This document shows, piece after piece, positions 1 to 14,889 of a stretch of DNA of 64,000 bases. Position 1 is the first letter of the stretch. Each line of letters starts with the position of its first letter. The stretch is taken from assembly GCA_021647205.1 (NCBI GenBank), contig JAKIVD010000001.1:1-64000 (forward strand), written 5' to 3'. Under the pieces are notes generated by a model. That model saw only the letters and a program-made list of their open reading frames with translations, was not told the DNA's origin and did no database searches. The translations under genes were made by a program, and so were the position numbers. This DNA comes from Bacteroidales bacterium (GTDB lineage Bacteria > Bacteroidota > Bacteroidia > Bacteroidales > F082).

Positions 1-2620
<2,620 letters not shown>

Positions 2621-2937
2621 TTTGTTTAAGTGCTCGATGCACTCGCAAAAATTGTTATTGCTTTCTCTCAATATGTCAATGAACTCTTTATCGGACCGCC
2701 TTTCCTGCCTCCCCATTGAGGTTGATCGTGGGGTGTACAGTAATCAGTGATCACTATTTAGAAACTTTGGGCCACTCATTAGTACTTGCTTGTCGGCTGA
2801 CTAATTTTAAACCCTAATTTCAATATCTTTAAGAACTTGTTGTGAAGTTGCAGGTTGCAGGTTTGGGGCTGCCCCAAACTTTCAACTTTTAACTTTCAAC
2901 TTTTAACTTTTAACTTTTAACTTTCAACTTCTTCTTG
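2621..2937. other. 23S-tRNA-Ala spacer
   Basis: This is a non-coding part of the rRNA internal transcribed spacer. It contains a GTTGCAGG-type repeat (2847-2862), a perfect 8-bp stem with a 3-nt loop (GTTTGGGG at 2861-2868, CCCCAAAC at 2872-2879) and the CTTTYAA tandem array listed separately. No gene is visible. Confidence 0.7.
2879..2927. repeat. 7-bp tandem repeat CTTTYAA x7 inside the rRNA spacer
   Basis: Seven uninterrupted copies of a heptamer, CTTTCAA or CTTTTAA, run head to tail and end at a partial copy (CTTC) just before tRNA-Ala. It is an AT-rich simple repeat inside a transcribed, processed spacer, so it should not code for anything. Copy number is likely to vary between strains or between rRNA operons. 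Confidence 0.9.
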
Positions 2938-3011
2938 TGGAGAATATCGGAGTCGAACCGATGACCTCTTGAATGCAAATCAAGTGCTCTAGCCAACTGA
3001 GCTAATCCCCC
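2938..3011 (-). tRNA. tRNA-Ala (anticodon TGC)
   Basis: A 74-nt cloverleaf on the minus strand. The acceptor stem is GGGGGAT paired with ATTCTCC (two G-U pairs), the D arm begins GCTC, the anticodon loop is TTTGCAT with anticodon TGC, and the T loop reads TTCGACT. The discriminator is A and CCA is not encoded. It lies in the 16S-23S spacer next to tRNA-Ile, the usual arrangement. Confidence 0.97.
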
Positions 3012-3025
3012 GGGTAAAAAGTACT

Positions 3026-3080
3026 TAAAGTACTTAGAGTGAGCTAAAGTACTTAGAGTGAGCTAAAGTACTTAGAGTTG
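3026..3080. repeat. 19-bp tandem repeat between the two spacer tRNAs
   Basis: The 19-bp unit TAAAGTACTTAGAGTGAGC occurs at 3026-3044 and 3045-3063, with a third partial copy at 3064-3080. It is preceded by another AAAGTACTT. The repeat fills most of the gap between tRNA-Ile and tRNA-Ala and has no coding potential. Confidence 0.9.
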
Positions 3081-3131
3081 AAATTAACTTTAGTTCACTT
3101 TAGGCACTCATAACTTTAGGCACTTCTTTTG

Positions 3132-3205
3132 TAGTCCCGCGCAGATTTGAACTGCGGACCCCTACATTATCAGTGTAGTGCTCTAACCAACTGAGCTACG
3201 GGACT
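3132..3205 (-). tRNA. tRNA-Ile (anticodon GAT)
   Basis: A 74-nt cloverleaf on the minus strand. The acceptor stem AGTCCCG pairs with CGGGACT, the anticodon loop is CTGATAA with anticodon GAT, the T loop reads TTCAAAT, the discriminator is A and no CCA is encoded. It is the first tRNA after 16S in the operon. Confidence 0.97.
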
Positions 3206-3213
3206 GTTTTTGA

Positions 3214-3255
3214 ATATCGAATGTTGAACCTCGAATGTTGAATGTTGAATGTTTT
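3214..3255. repeat. GAATGTTGAA-type simple repeat in the 16S-tRNA-Ile spacer
   Basis: The word GAATGTTGAA and variants recur four times in about 40 bp (GAATATCGAATGTTGAA and so on). It is a degenerate word repeat rather than an exact tandem array. The rest of the spacer up to 3436 shows no gene. Confidence 0.6.
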
Positions 3256-3436
3256 AACACTTCATCACCCAGCACTCATTATCCATCATCCATTCATCCG
3301 GCAGCTTTCCTGTTGATTGATTGCACTTAAACTGTGCTCCCCTTCAGGAATTGCTTTTCTCCTTTAAAATAAAAATGAATACCAAACCAAAATACAGTGG
3401 TTACAAAAAACCTTTTTTGCCAACAAGGACCTCTCC

Positions 3437-4961
<1,525 letters not shown>

Positions 4962-5171
4962 TAAAGTGTTTTGATAAAAAATTTATGCTTTCAAGATCCT
5001 GGCAAAAAAATTCAATAAAATTGACTCCCGTTTAACCTTCGTTCACCCTAAAGTGAAGTCCATTAAACAGGGGCTTTTTGTGCTTCCTGTACTTGGTTTG
5101 GTTTCATTATGTCTATGAACGTGCCCGCTTGAAACGGGCTTTTTTTAATGTTTTTCCCTGCAAAGGGACGG
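4962..5171 (-). other. rRNA operon leader (transcribed, non-coding)
   Basis: About 205 nt lie between the presumed transcription start (near 5165) and the 16S 5' end. No open frame of interest is present. One stem-loop (5123-5139) followed by seven T on the plus strand is listed separately. Confidence 0.6.
5123..5146 (+). terminator. Terminator-like hairpin, plus-strand orientation, inside the rRNA leader
   Basis: GCCCG (5123-5127) and CGGGC (5135-5139) flank a 7-nt loop and are followed by T7 on the plus strand. In that direction it has the form of an intrinsic terminator, although no plus-strand gene precedes it. On the minus strand the same bases form a stem in the rRNA leader and may act in processing instead. 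Confidence 0.4.
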
Positions 5172-5202
5172 CAAAAGTAATACTCTTTTTTTATCTGCCA
5201 AA
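5172..5202 (-). promoter_or_regulatory. rRNA operon promoter
   Basis: On the minus strand, TTTG (5199-5202) is separated by 19 bp from TACTTTTG (5172-5179). This is a full match to the Bacteroidota primary sigma-factor consensus (-33 TTTG / -7 TAnnTTTG). Transcription should start near 5165, about 200 nt before mature 16S. Confidence 0.85.
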
Positions 5203-5572
5203 CGTTTTTTGAGAAAAAAGATAAATAAAAGTGGATTAATTTTTTAGGTGCTGATTGTCTGATAGATAAAAACGGGAAAAGTTTGAAAATAATTTATTCG
5301 AATTGATTTTTCGTCATGCTGACAAACTACATGACACGAAAAAACCGCCAGTTACAGAAAACCAATTCAAACTGCATTGAACAAATAGCCTGAATTGCAT
5401 GAATAAAAAAGAACCCGTAGTGCCACTTTTTAATTATCCTGATGAGTCCATTGTTTCTTTTTTTAATGATGGGCAAGCTGTCACTGCACAAGTTTTGCCT
5501 TCACGCAAGGCCAGGCCGGATGACTTGAGCCAGTGTGGATTGTAATTATTTATGGTATGTATGGCAGACGCG
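5203..5572. other. Gene-free gap upstream of the rRNA operon
   Basis: AT-rich sequence between the rRNA promoter and the Rhs remnant. Short frames present here are overlapping shadows with no recognisable protein features. The left end holds sequence upstream of the rRNA promoter and may contain UP-type or regulatory sequence. Nothing specific is visible. Confidence 0.5.
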
Positions 5573-6170
5573 TTACAAACGCGCCCGAGAATGGGTAATA
5601 TTAAAATACTTTTCTGCCTTGCTATCAACCACATGCCACCTCCCCAGCTGCGCATCATAAAACCTCGCCCCGTAATCGTACCAATCCAGCCTGAAGTCAT
5701 CCTGCAGTTCTTTGCCATTGTAGAGGTATTTGTTTTCGTTATCAGGGGATTGCCTGCCGCCAAAGCCTTCCATCAATACGCCAAAGGGGTAGTAGCTGTC
5801 AAGCTCCAGTGAGCCGGCTCTGTTGAACAGCACGCGGTTACTGCCGAGGTGGTCTTTCAAAAAGTACTGGTAATCGTAACCACTTTCTGCTTTGGGTACT
5901 ATGCAGCCTTCTGCTGTCAAAATGTATTTGAGTTGGTTATCTTCGTACACAAAATTACCAATATAATCGGTTGTTTTTCCGTCAGTGGCCGGACAAGTAC
6001 AATGGCATGGTTTCTTTCGGGTTGGTAGCGGAGTTTCAGCCAGTGGGCTGACAGGTTTTGCCGGTGGCATCGTAGAGGTATTGTATCAGGTTGTCTTCGC
6101 CTTCGCCTTCGCCTACCGACCTGAGGGTTTTGCAAGGCCAAGCAAGCCGGTATTGTCGCCAACTACCATT
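5573..6170 (-). pseudogene. Rhs-repeat protein remnant (core domain, frameshifted)
   Basis: The minus strand encodes the end of an Rhs/YD-repeat core: [87 protein letters not shown]. Upstream pieces that belong to the same protein ([12 protein letters not shown], then [17 protein letters not shown]) lie in two other frames, so at least two frameshifts separate them. Nothing upstream of about 6170 continues the protein, and after AEKYFN the normal SPYxYxxNNP(I)xxxDPDG end is absent. It is a dead fragment of a large secreted polymorphic-toxin or surface protein, wedged between the enolase terminator and the rRNA operon. Confidence 0.8.
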
Positions 6171-6191
6171 AACATGGCACCAGTTGGGGAG

Positions 6192-6220
6192 ATAAAAAAA
6201 GTAGCCCAATGGACTACTTC
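6192..6220 (-). terminator. Intrinsic terminator after eno
   Basis: The minus strand reads AAGTAGTCC-ATT-GGGCTACTT (6199-6219), a 9-bp stem with a 3-nt loop, followed by a T7 run. It sits 25 nt past the eno stop codon. Confidence 0.9.
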
Positions 6221-6244
6221 TGAAAAATCAAAAAGATTAAGCTT

Positions 6245-7629
<1,385 letters not shown>

Positions 7630-7648
7630 AGTTAGATTAAAGAAAATT

Positions 7649-8263
7649 TTACTCTTCTTTTTTATCGTCGGTATTTTTTACTTCCGGTTTTTTTGCTTCG
7701 GCTTTTGTTTCAGCTTTGGCTTCCTTTTTTTCTTCAGGTTTTGCTTCTTTCGCTTCAGCTTTTGCTTCTTCTTTCACCTCTGCCTTAGGCTCTTCAACTT
7801 TAGGGGCAGTTGTTTCTGCTACGACAGTGTCAGCCACTTTTTTCTTGCCACCACGGCGACGTGTCGTTTTCTTCTTCTTGCCGGCTTTTTCTGAAAGCAT
7901 GTGCTCGTTGTAATCCACCAGTTCAATCATGGCCATTTCGGCATTGTCGCCCAGGCGTTTGCCCAGCTTGATGACGCGGGTGTAACCACCCGGGCGGTCG
8001 GCTATTTTACCGGAAATTTCGCGGAACAATTCTGTTACGGCGAATTTATCCTGCAAATAGCTGAACACAACCCTGCGGGAGTGTGTGGTATCCTCTTTTG
8101 CTTTGGTGAGCAAAGGCTCGACATACATGCGCAGCGCTTTGGCTTTTGCAACCGTGGTGTTTATTCTTTTATGCATAATCAGGGAAGCGGCCATATTGGA
8201 CAACATGGCTTTACGGTGCGACCTGGTTCTTCCCAGATGGTTAAAACTCTTTCTGTGTCTCAT
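7649..8263 (-). CDS. rplQ: 50S ribosomal protein L17 with acidic/basic tail
   Basis: L17 sits near the exit of the peptide tunnel of the large subunit. Residues 1-130 are the conserved domain ([40 protein letters not shown]). The last 75 residues are a low-complexity Lys/Glu/Ala tail ([20 protein letters not shown]) absent from E. coli L17 (127 aa) but usual in Bacteroidota, where L17 is about 160-200 aa. It is the last gene of the operon and follows rpoA by 5 nt. The tail is expected to be disordered, and its role is unknown. Confidence 0.97.
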   Translation of the reverse strand: MRHRKSFNHLGRTRSHRKAMLSNMAASLIMHKRINTTVAKAKALRMYVEPLLTKAKEDTTHSRRVVFSYLQDKFAVTELFREISGKIADRPGGYTRVIKLGKRLGDNAEMAMIELVDYNEHMLSEKAGKKKKTTRRRGGKKKVADTVVAETTAPKVEEPKAEVKEEAKAEAKEAKPEEKKEAKAETKAEAKKPEVKNTDDKKEE

Positions 8264-8268
8264 CTCAC

Positions 8269-9261
8269 TTAATCCTTATCTAATTTATATTTTGCTACAT
8301 TCATGCCAAATTCAAGGCCTTTTGACTCCACCAACTGGTCTAATTCGGCCAGCGATTTCTTACCAAAATTCCTGAACTTCAACAAGTCGTTTCTGTTGTA
8401 GGCCACCAAATCTCCCAAAGCATCAACATCGGCAGCTTTCAAGCAGTTCAGTGCCCTGACCGAAAGGTCCATGTCCACCAATTTTGTTTTTAGCAGTTGG
8501 CGGATATGCAAGGTGTTTTCGTCAAATTCTTCGGTTACTGATTTTTCTTCTGTGTCCAAAGTAATTTTCTCGTCGGAAAACAACATGAAGTGATGGATCA
8601 GAATGGTAGCTGCTTCTTTTAATGCTTCTTTGGGATGGATTGAACCATCGGTTTCGATATCGAGCACCAGTTTTTCGTAGTCGGTTTTTTGTTCAACCCT
8701 GTAATCTTCCACCTTGAATTTTACATTCTGAATAGGTGTGTGGATAGAGTCGATGGCAATGGTACCTACCGGTGCATTGATGTCCTTGTTTTCTTCGGCG
8801 GGAACATATCCCCTTCCTTTACTAATTGTGAGTTCCATACTCAGTTTTACCGAAGGGTCGAGTTTACAAATAAGCTCGTCAGCATTGAGCACCTGGAAAA
8901 CGGAAAGGAATTTATTAATATCGCCTGCTTTAAAAACTTCCTGGTCGCCAATAACGATGTTCACCTTTTCGGAGAGTTCGTTTTGGATTTGTTGCTTAAA
9001 ACGTACTTTTTTGAGGTTGAGCACAATTTCGGTCACATCTTCTACAATGCCGTCGATTGTTGAGAATTCGTGCACAATTCCATCAATTCTGATATTGGTA
9101 ATGGCAAATCCTTCAAGCGAAGAAAGCAGTATTCTGCGCAGGGCATTGCCAATGGTCATGCCAAAACCAGGTTCCAGCGGACGAAATTCAAAAGAGCCAT
9201 TGAATTCATCGGCTTCATTCATTATTACCTTATCGGGTTTTTGAAATGCTAAAATTGCCAT
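8269..9261 (-). CDS. rpoA: DNA-directed RNA polymerase subunit alpha
   Basis: The alpha subunit dimerises to nucleate RNA polymerase, and its C-terminal domain contacts upstream DNA and activators. The 330-aa protein has the N-terminal assembly domain ([20 protein letters not shown], residues about 34-53) and the helix-hairpin-helix CTD ([20 protein letters not shown], about residues 289-308). Length is normal. It lies between rpsD (41 nt upstream) and rplQ (5 nt downstream), the alpha-operon order. Confidence 0.98.
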   Translation of the reverse strand: MAILAFQKPDKVIMNEADEFNGSFEFRPLEPGFGMTIGNALRRILLSSLEGFAITNIRIDGIVHEFSTIDGIVEDVTEIVLNLKKVRFKQQIQNELSEKVNIVIGDQEVFKAGDINKFLSVFQVLNADELICKLDPSVKLSMELTISKGRGYVPAEENKDINAPVGTIAIDSIHTPIQNVKFKVEDYRVEQKTDYEKLVLDIETDGSIHPKEALKEAATILIHHFMLFSDEKITLDTEEKSVTEEFDENTLHIRQLLKTKLVDMDLSVRALNCLKAADVDALGDLVAYNRNDLLKFRNFGKKSLAELDQLVESKGLEFGMNVAKYKLDKD

Positions 9262-9302
9262 ATTATTCCTTTGGTTTAAGTTTCTTACTCAGTTAACAAT
9301 TA

Positions 9303-9908
9303 CTATTTCGAGTACAATTCAACAATCAGTTGTTCTTTAATGTTTTCAGGAATTTCCTCACGGGGAGGGTAATTCAGGAATTTTCCGGTCATTTTTTCAT
9401 CGTCCCATTCAATCCAGGAAAAGGATTTCCGTCCTGCACTTAATGATTCGGTAATTACATACATACTTTTCGATTTCTCGCGCACACCAACAACATCACC
9501 TTCGCGCAAAGCGTAAGAAGGGATATTGACAATGTTGCCGTTTACCGTAATGTGCCTGTGCGAAACCAGTTGGCGTGCACCCGACCTTGTGGGGGCAATC
9601 CCCATGCGGAAAACGACATTGTCCAAACGCGATTCGATAAGCTGGAGGAGGTTTTCGCCGGTGATCCCTTTTTTGCGGGAAGCTTTTGCAAAAACATTAC
9701 GGAATTGCTTTTCAAGAATACCGTAGGTATATTTTGCTTTTTGTTTTTCCTGGAGCTGAATACCGTATTCGGATTGTTTTTTTCTTCTCCGGCTGTTTCC
9801 ATGCTGACCGGGAGGAAAGTTTTTCTTTTCCAGGAATTTATCAGGTCCAAAAATTGGGTCACTGAACTTGCGGGCTATTTTCGACTTGGGGCCAATATAT
9901 CTTGCCAT
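9303..9908 (-). CDS. rpsD: 30S ribosomal protein S4
   Basis: Primary 16S-binding protein that organises the 5' domain of the small subunit; also a translational regulator of the alpha operon in E. coli. The 201-aa protein has the S4 N-terminal domain ([20 protein letters not shown]) and the S4 RNA-binding fold ([20 protein letters not shown], then [16 protein letters not shown]). The N-terminal zinc-binding cysteines of some S4 proteins are absent. 36 nt after rpsK. Confidence 0.98.
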   Translation of the reverse strand: MARYIGPKSKIARKFSDPIFGPDKFLEKKNFPPGQHGNSRRRKKQSEYGIQLQEKQKAKYTYGILEKQFRNVFAKASRKKGITGENLLQLIESRLDNVVFRMGIAPTRSGARQLVSHRHITVNGNIVNIPSYALREGDVVGVREKSKSMYVITESLSAGRKSFSWIEWDDEKMTGKFLNYPPREEIPENIKEQLIVELYSK

Positions 9909-9944
9909 AATAAATTAATTTGTCAATTTAAATCTTTGTTTAGG

Positions 9945-10331
9945 TTACACCCTTCTTCTTTTGGGTGGCCTGCATCCGTTGTGCGGCAATGGTGTAACAT
10001 CAATAATTTCGTTTACCTGGATACCAGCCGAGTGAATGGTGCGTATGGCTGATTCCCTTCCGTTCCCTGGTCCTTTTACATAGACTTTTACACGGCGGAG
10101 GCCTAAGTCGTAAGCTACTTTTGCACAATCTTCGGCGGCCATTTGGGCAGCATAAGGTGTGTTCTTTTTTGAACCCCTGAAGCCCATTTTTCCTGAAGAC
10201 GACCAGGAAATAACCTGTCCCGATTCGTTTGTCAGCGAAATAATAATATTATTGAAAGAAGCCTTTACGTAGGCTCTTCCAACGGGGTCAACTTTAACGA
10301 CCCTTTTCGATCCTCTGGTTTTTTTTGCCAT
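9945..10331 (-). CDS. rpsK: 30S ribosomal protein S11
   Basis: Small-subunit platform protein that contacts mRNA near the E site. The 128-aa protein shows the family signature ([40 protein letters not shown]) and the basic C-terminus [15 protein letters not shown]. Normal length; 15 nt after rpsM. Confidence 0.98.
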   Translation of the reverse strand: MAKKTRGSKRVVKVDPVGRAYVKASFNNIIISLTNESGQVISWSSSGKMGFRGSKKNTPYAAQMAAEDCAKVAYDLGLRRVKVYVKGPGNGRESAIRTIHSAGIQVNEIIDVTPLPHNGCRPPKRRRV

Positions 10332-10346
10332 CGTTTAAATCATTTA

Positions 10347-10724
10347 CTATTTAACAGCCATTTTCTTATTGGCAACAGTTTTCTTACGACCTTTACGCGT
10401 ACGGGCGTTGTTTTTGGTGTTTTGCCCGCGCACCGGCAAACCGATACGGTGCCTGATGCCACGGTAACTTCCAATGTCCCTCAAACGCTTAATGTTCATT
10501 TGGGTTTCCGAGCGAAGTTCCCCTTCTACTTTAATCGTCTCGGAAATAACTGTACGGATGCGGTTTTGCTCATCATCTGTCCAGTCCTGTGCTTTCTTGT
10601 CCCAATCTATTTCAGCCTGGTTCAGGATGGTTTGTGCTTTACTGCGACCAATACCGTAAATGTAGGTCAAAGCAATTTCACCTCTTTTATTGTTGGGAAT
10701 GTCAACTCCAGCGATTCTAGCCAT
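10347..10724 (-). CDS. rpsM: 30S ribosomal protein S13
   Basis: Head protein of the 30S subunit that bridges to the 50S subunit and touches the P-site tRNA with its basic tail. The 125-aa protein begins [20 protein letters not shown] and ends with [20 protein letters not shown] plus a Lys-rich tail. 25 nt after rpmJ. Confidence 0.98.
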   Translation of the reverse strand: MARIAGVDIPNNKRGEIALTYIYGIGRSKAQTILNQAEIDWDKKAQDWTDDEQNRIRTVISETIKVEGELRSETQMNIKRLRDIGSYRGIRHRIGLPVRGQNTKNNARTRKGRKKTVANKKMAVK

Positions 10725-10749
10725 AACTATCTTCTTTTACTGTCTGTTA

Positions 10750-10866
10750 TTATCCTTGACGTTGTTTAAATCGAGGATTTTTTTTGTTAATAATGTATAA
10801 CCTTCCTTTACGACGCACTAATTTGTCCTCAGGGGTTCTTTTCTTTATGGATGCTCTTATTTTCAT
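10750..10866 (-). CDS. rpmJ: 50S ribosomal protein L36, zinc-free type
   Basis: A 38-residue gene: it starts [20 protein letters not shown] and ends [13 protein letters not shown] before TAA. L36 is a late-assembling large-subunit protein. The zinc ligands of the classic form (three Cys and one His) are replaced, so this is the C-minus form. It lies 7 nt after infA and 25 nt before rpsM, its normal place. Confidence 0.96.
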   Translation of the reverse strand: MKIRASIKKRTPEDKLVRRKGRLYIINKKNPRFKQRQG

Positions 10867-10873
10867 TGTACTG

Positions 10874-11092
10874 TTATTTGTATCTGAATGTTATTCTTCC
10901 TTTCGACAAATCATAGGGCGACATTTCGAGCTTTACCCTGTCGCCCGGCAAAATCTTAATGTAGTGCATGCGCATCTTTCCAGAGATGTGTGCAATAATG
11001 ACGTGCCCGTTTTCAAGTTCAACGCGAAACATTGCGTTTCCCAGTGATTCGATTACCGTACCATCTTGCTCTATTGACTGCTGCTTGGCCAT
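10874..11092 (-). CDS. infA: Translation initiation factor IF-1
   Basis: Binds the 30S A site during initiation. The 72-aa S1-like OB fold is intact: [59 protein letters not shown]. The gene follows map after a 76-nt gap, the widest in this operon. No TAnnTTTG element is seen there, so it is probably co-transcribed. Confidence 0.98.
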   Translation of the reverse strand: MAKQQSIEQDGTVIESLGNAMFRVELENGHVIIAHISGKMRMHYIKILPGDRVKLEMSPYDLSKGRITFRYK

Positions 11093-11168
11093 GCTTTTTT
11101 AATGTATTAGGTTTTATTTTTGATGTTTGATGTACTCTTTACGGGCCATCATTTGTTTTTGTTATTTG

Positions 11169-11945
11169 TTATTTTTTATTAAGCACTTCTTCAATGTGGT
11201 CAAATGTTGATAAAATGTCTGCCTTTCCGTTCCTTACCGCAATGTCGTGTTCGAAATGTGCGGAGGGTTTTGCATCGGCGGTACGGATTGTCCAGCCATC
11301 CTTATCCTGAAAAACTTCTTTCACCCCGAGGTTGACCATGGGTTCGATGGCCAGGCACAATCCCGGTTTTAGTTTAATGCCGGTTCCTTTTCTCCCAAAA
11401 TTGGGCACTTCCGGTTTTTCGTGCAGGTTTCGTCCAACGCCATGCCCTACCAAATCCCTCACCACCGAATAGCCATAACTTTCAACATGCTTTTGAACTG
11501 CATTGCCGATGTCGCCAATTCTTTTTCCGGCAACTGCCTGGTCGATGGCCAGGTAAAGCGATTCTTTAGTGCGTTCCAGTAACAAGCTTAGTTGGTCATC
11601 AATTTCTCCGACGGCAAAAGTATAAGCCGAATCGCCGTAAAACCCATTCATCAGGGTCCCGCAGTCAACCGAAACAATATCGCCTTCCTGCAAGACTGTT
11701 TCGCCGGGTATTCCATGAACAACCACATCGTTCACCGAAACACACAAAGTGGCCGGAAACCCGCCATACCCTTTAAAGCCCGGAACAGCACCATGATCGC
11801 GGATGAAGGTTTCTGCCACCTTATCCAGTTCGATGGTTGTAACGCCCGGTCTGATCATTCGGGCTACTTCGGCTAAAGTTTTTCCAACAAGTAAAGAACT
11901 CTGTCTTTGTATTTCTATTTCTTCGTCTGTTTTCAGATAAATCAT
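11169..11945 (-). CDS. map: Methionine aminopeptidase, type I
   Basis: Removes the initiator methionine from nascent proteins using a dimetal centre. The 258-aa protein has all five expected ligands: two Asp (VSVDCGTLMNGFYGDSAYTF), His in GHGVGRNLHEKPEVPN, Glu in LAIEPMV and Glu in EHDIAV. No N-terminal SH3/zinc extension. It is 13 nt after secY, the usual neighbour. Confidence 0.97.
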   Translation of the reverse strand: MIYLKTDEEIEIQRQSSLLVGKTLAEVARMIRPGVTTIELDKVAETFIRDHGAVPGFKGYGGFPATLCVSVNDVVVHGIPGETVLQEGDIVSVDCGTLMNGFYGDSAYTFAVGEIDDQLSLLLERTKESLYLAIDQAVAGKRIGDIGNAVQKHVESYGYSVVRDLVGHGVGRNLHEKPEVPNFGRKGTGIKLKPGLCLAIEPMVNLGVKEVFQDKDGWTIRTADAKPSAHFEHDIAVRNGKADILSTFDHIEEVLNKK

Positions 11946-11958
11946 CCGATGAAAAGAA

Positions 11959-13314
11959 TTACATACTAAATGACGACCTTCCTTTGATTCTTCCCGATTT
12001 GGTCAGACCATCGTAATGGCGCATCAATAAATAACTTTCAATTTGTTGCAATGTATCCAAAACCACCCCGACCAAAATCAGCAGGGAAGTTCCCCCGTAG
12101 AATTGGGCAAAGCCGCTGTTCACCCCGGCAATCATAGCAAAAGCAGGCATGATGGCAATAAACCCTAAAAAGAAAGAGCCCGGTAAAGTAATTCTGGATA
12201 AAATATTATCAAGGTATTCGGCTGTTTTTTTGCCCGGCTTCACCCCGGGGATAAAACCTCCGTTTTTCTTCAAGTCGTCAGCCATTTGATTTGGGTTGAT
12301 TGTAATGGCTGTATAAAAATAGGTAAACAGGATAATCATCACAAAGAAAGTGAAGTTGTACCAAAATCCGGTATAATCAGCAAAAGCCGAAGCAAAACCC
12401 GAGAGGCTTTCCGACTGGGCAAAACCGGCCAATGTGATGGGCACAAACATGATGGCCTGCGCAAAAATAATGGGCATTACACCGGCCGAATTCACTTTGA
12501 GCGGCAAATACTGGCGAACGCCGCCGTACTGTTTGTTGCCAACAATCCGCTTTGCGTACTGTACCGGTACCCTGCGGGTTCCCTGCACGAGCAAAATGGT
12601 GAACAAGATAACAAACATCAGGATGACAATTTCAACCATGAAATATACCAGGCCTCCTCCTGAAGCTTCCATTTTTGACACAAATTCCTGAACCAGTGAG
12701 ATGGGCAGGCGGGCAATAATACCAATCATAATGATGAGTGAGATACCATTACCGATTCCTTTGTCCGTAATTTTTTCACCCAGCCACATTACAAAGAGTG
12801 TTCCCGAAATCAGGATGATGGTGGATGAAATGTAGAAGAATATCGTCGGGCTTGTAACTGCCGGGTTGAAGGGATAAATAGCCTGGGCCGGTACCTGAGA
12901 AACCAGATTGGCGATGTAAGCCGGGGCCTGCATGGCCACGATGGCAACGGTAAGGTAGCGTGTAATCTGGTTGATTTTCCTTCTTCCGCTTTCACCTTCG
13001 CGTTGCAGGCGCTGGAAATACGGAATGGCCATCCCCAACAACTGAATTACAATAGATGCCGAAATATAGGGCATGATACCCAGTGCAAATATTGAGGCGT
13101 TGGAGAAAGCGCCACCCGAGAACATATTCAGCAGGCCCATCAATCCTGAATCACCTTGTTGTTTGAGGTTGGAAAGCATGGCAGGATCAACCCCCGGCAG
13201 TACGATGTACGATCCCAGACGGTAAATCAGGATAATGCCAAGGGTATAGAGGATCCTGTTTCTGAGTTCCTCTATTTTATAGATGTTCCTTATGGTTTCA
13301 ATTAACTTCTTCAT
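11959..13314 (-). CDS. secY: Preprotein translocase subunit SecY
   Basis: The channel-forming subunit of the Sec translocon in the inner membrane. The 451-aa protein has about ten hydrophobic helices, the N-terminal KIEELRNRILYTLGIILIYR, the SecY signatures around GIMPYISASIVIQLL and the cytosolic loops with RRVPVQYAKRIVG, plus QQIESYLLMRHYDGL at the C-terminus. 6 nt after rplO. Confidence 0.98.
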   Translation of the reverse strand: MKKLIETIRNIYKIEELRNRILYTLGIILIYRLGSYIVLPGVDPAMLSNLKQQGDSGLMGLLNMFSGGAFSNASIFALGIMPYISASIVIQLLGMAIPYFQRLQREGESGRRKINQITRYLTVAIVAMQAPAYIANLVSQVPAQAIYPFNPAVTSPTIFFYISSTIILISGTLFVMWLGEKITDKGIGNGISLIIMIGIIARLPISLVQEFVSKMEASGGGLVYFMVEIVILMFVILFTILLVQGTRRVPVQYAKRIVGNKQYGGVRQYLPLKVNSAGVMPIIFAQAIMFVPITLAGFAQSESLSGFASAFADYTGFWYNFTFFVMIILFTYFYTAITINPNQMADDLKKNGGFIPGVKPGKKTAEYLDNILSRITLPGSFFLGFIAIMPAFAMIAGVNSGFAQFYGGTSLLILVGVVLDTLQQIESYLLMRHYDGLTKSGRIKGRSSFSM

Positions 13315-13320
13315 TCAATC

Positions 13321-13767
13321 CTAAATTTTTGTAGCGTTACCTCCTTGTGCTTCGATGGCAGCAATGGCTGATTTTGTAAAAGCATGTGCTGTAACATTAA
13401 GTTTGGCTTTTAATTCGCCGTCGCCCAATATTTTTACGAGATCCCTTTTCGTTACCAGGCCATTCTCGATAAGTACTTCCATGTTAATTTCAGAAACCTT
13501 CTTGTTGTCAGCTAACTGTTGCAGTGTTCCGATGTTAACCGGTTTATATTCTTTGCGGTTAATGTTTTTGAAACCAAACTTGGGAACACGGCGATACAAG
13601 GGCATCTGTCCGCCTTCGAAACCAATCTTGCGCTTATAGCCGGAGCGCGACTGTGCACCTTTGTGGCCTTTTGTTGCAGTACCACCACGACCGGAACCCT
13701 GTCCACGTCCAATCCGCTTTTTATTTTTGACAGCGCCTTCTGCAGGCTTAAGATTACTCAAATCCAT
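13321..13767 (-). CDS. rplO: 50S ribosomal protein L15
   Basis: Large-subunit assembly protein. The 148-aa protein has the Gly/Arg-rich N-terminal extension ([20 protein letters not shown]) followed by the globular domain ([20 protein letters not shown]). Normal length. 11 nt after rpmD. Confidence 0.98.
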   Translation of the reverse strand: MDLSNLKPAEGAVKNKKRIGRGQGSGRGGTATKGHKGAQSRSGYKRKIGFEGGQMPLYRRVPKFGFKNINRKEYKPVNIGTLQQLADNKKVSEINMEVLIENGLVTKRDLVKILGDGELKAKLNVTAHAFTKSAIAAIEAQGGNATKI

Positions 13768-13778
13768 TTCTTCTTAAT

Positions 13779-13958
13779 TTAAATTTGTTCGACCTTCAAC
13801 AAATGTTTCACTTTCTCAATCATTCCCAAAATCTGGGGTGTTGCTTCATGTTCCCTGGGATTATGCAGCTTTTTCAAACCCAATGCCAGAAGTGTCAGCT
13901 TTTGGCGGTTTGGCCTGTTGATTGCGCTCCTGACCTGTGTTATTCTTACTTTCTTCAT
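13779..13958 (-). CDS. rpmD: 50S ribosomal protein L30
   Basis: A 59-residue gene: it starts MKKVRITQVRSAINRPNRQK, continues LTLLALGLKKLHNPREHEAT and ends VKHLLKVEQI before TAA. This matches L30 in length and in the RSxIxRPxxQKxTLxALGL signature. It lies between rpsE and rplO with gaps of 12 and 11 nt. Confidence 0.96.
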   Translation of the reverse strand: MKKVRITQVRSAINRPNRQKLTLLALGLKKLHNPREHEATPQILGMIEKVKHLLKVEQI

Positions 13959-13970
13959 CGTTTTTCAATA

Positions 13971-14489
13971 TTATCCGTTAAAAACAGTCTCCAGTTCAAC
14001 ACCGCGAACTTGTGCAATCGTGAATGGGTCGCGCATTTTCGACAAGGCATCGATGGTGGCTTTAACCACAGAGTGCGGATTGGAAGAACCTTTGGACTTG
14101 GCCAAAACGTCTTTTACCCCGACACTTTCCAGCACAGCACGCATGGCACCGCCGGCAATAACTCCCGTACCGGGGGCAGCCGGCTGGATATAAATCTTCG
14201 CACCACTGTACTTTCCGTATTGCTGGTGCGGCAAAGTGCCTTTTAACACCGGCACCCTGATCAGGTGTTTCTTGGCATCGTCAATTCCCTTGGCAATGGC
14301 AGAAGTTACCTCTTTGGCTTTTCCCAGCCCGTAACCAACCACACCATTTTCATTGCCAACCACAACAATGGCTGAAAAGCTGAATGTTCGTCCACCTTTG
14401 GTAACTTTGGTTACCCTTTGGATACTGACCAGCCTGTCTTTAAACTCGATTTCGCTGGATTTAACTCTCTTTACGTTTGCGTTTGACAT
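13971..14489 (-). CDS. rpsE: 30S ribosomal protein S5
   Basis: Part of the decoding and mRNA-entry region of the 30S subunit. The 172-aa protein has the N-terminal double-stranded RNA-binding fold ([40 protein letters not shown]) and the C-terminal domain with [20 protein letters not shown]. 6 nt after rplR. Confidence 0.98.
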   Translation of the reverse strand: MSNANVKRVKSSEIEFKDRLVSIQRVTKVTKGGRTFSFSAIVVVGNENGVVGYGLGKAKEVTSAIAKGIDDAKKHLIRVPVLKGTLPHQQYGKYSGAKIYIQPAAPGTGVIAGGAMRAVLESVGVKDVLAKSKGSSNPHSVVKATIDALSKMRDPFTIAQVRGVELETVFNG

Positions 14490-14495
14490 GATGCT

Positions 14496-14858
14496 TTAAA
14501 ATTTTAATCCTCCTTTGCGGGCAGCTTCAGCAAGCGATTTCACCCTACCATGATACAAATAGCCGTTTCTGTCAAAAACAACGGTTGAAACACCGGCTGC
14601 TTTTGCTTTCTCGGCCACAAGACCTCCGACCTTTTCGGCCTGTTGGATCTTGTTCATTTTACTGTCTTCCAGTCCTTTGTCCCTTGACGAAGCCGAAACG
14701 ATGGTTTTTCCGTTCAAGTCGTCAATAAGTTGAACATAGATCTGTTTGTTGCTTCTAAAGACAGTCATTCGCGGCCTTTCAGAAGATCCGTTAACCGTCT
14801 TTCTGACCCTCATTTTGATCCGATTCCTGCGGTACGCTTTTTTATTTTTTATTCCCAT
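14496..14858 (-). CDS. rplR: 50S ribosomal protein L18
   Basis: Binds 5S rRNA in the central protuberance. The 120-aa protein has a basic N-terminus and the L18 core ([47 protein letters not shown]). 31 nt after rplF. Confidence 0.98.
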   Translation of the reverse strand: MGIKNKKAYRRNRIKMRVRKTVNGSSERPRMTVFRSNKQIYVQLIDDLNGKTIVSASSRDKGLEDSKMNKIQQAEKVGGLVAEKAKAAGVSTVVFDRNGYLYHGRVKSLAEAARKGGLKF

Positions 14859-14889
14859 TTCTTTCGGGTTTTTCCTGTTTACTTTTCAA

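Noticed and set aside
5434-5763. 109-codon minus-strand frame downstream of the Rhs remnant
   Set aside because: It overlaps the Rhs frame out of phase and does not continue any Rhs segment.
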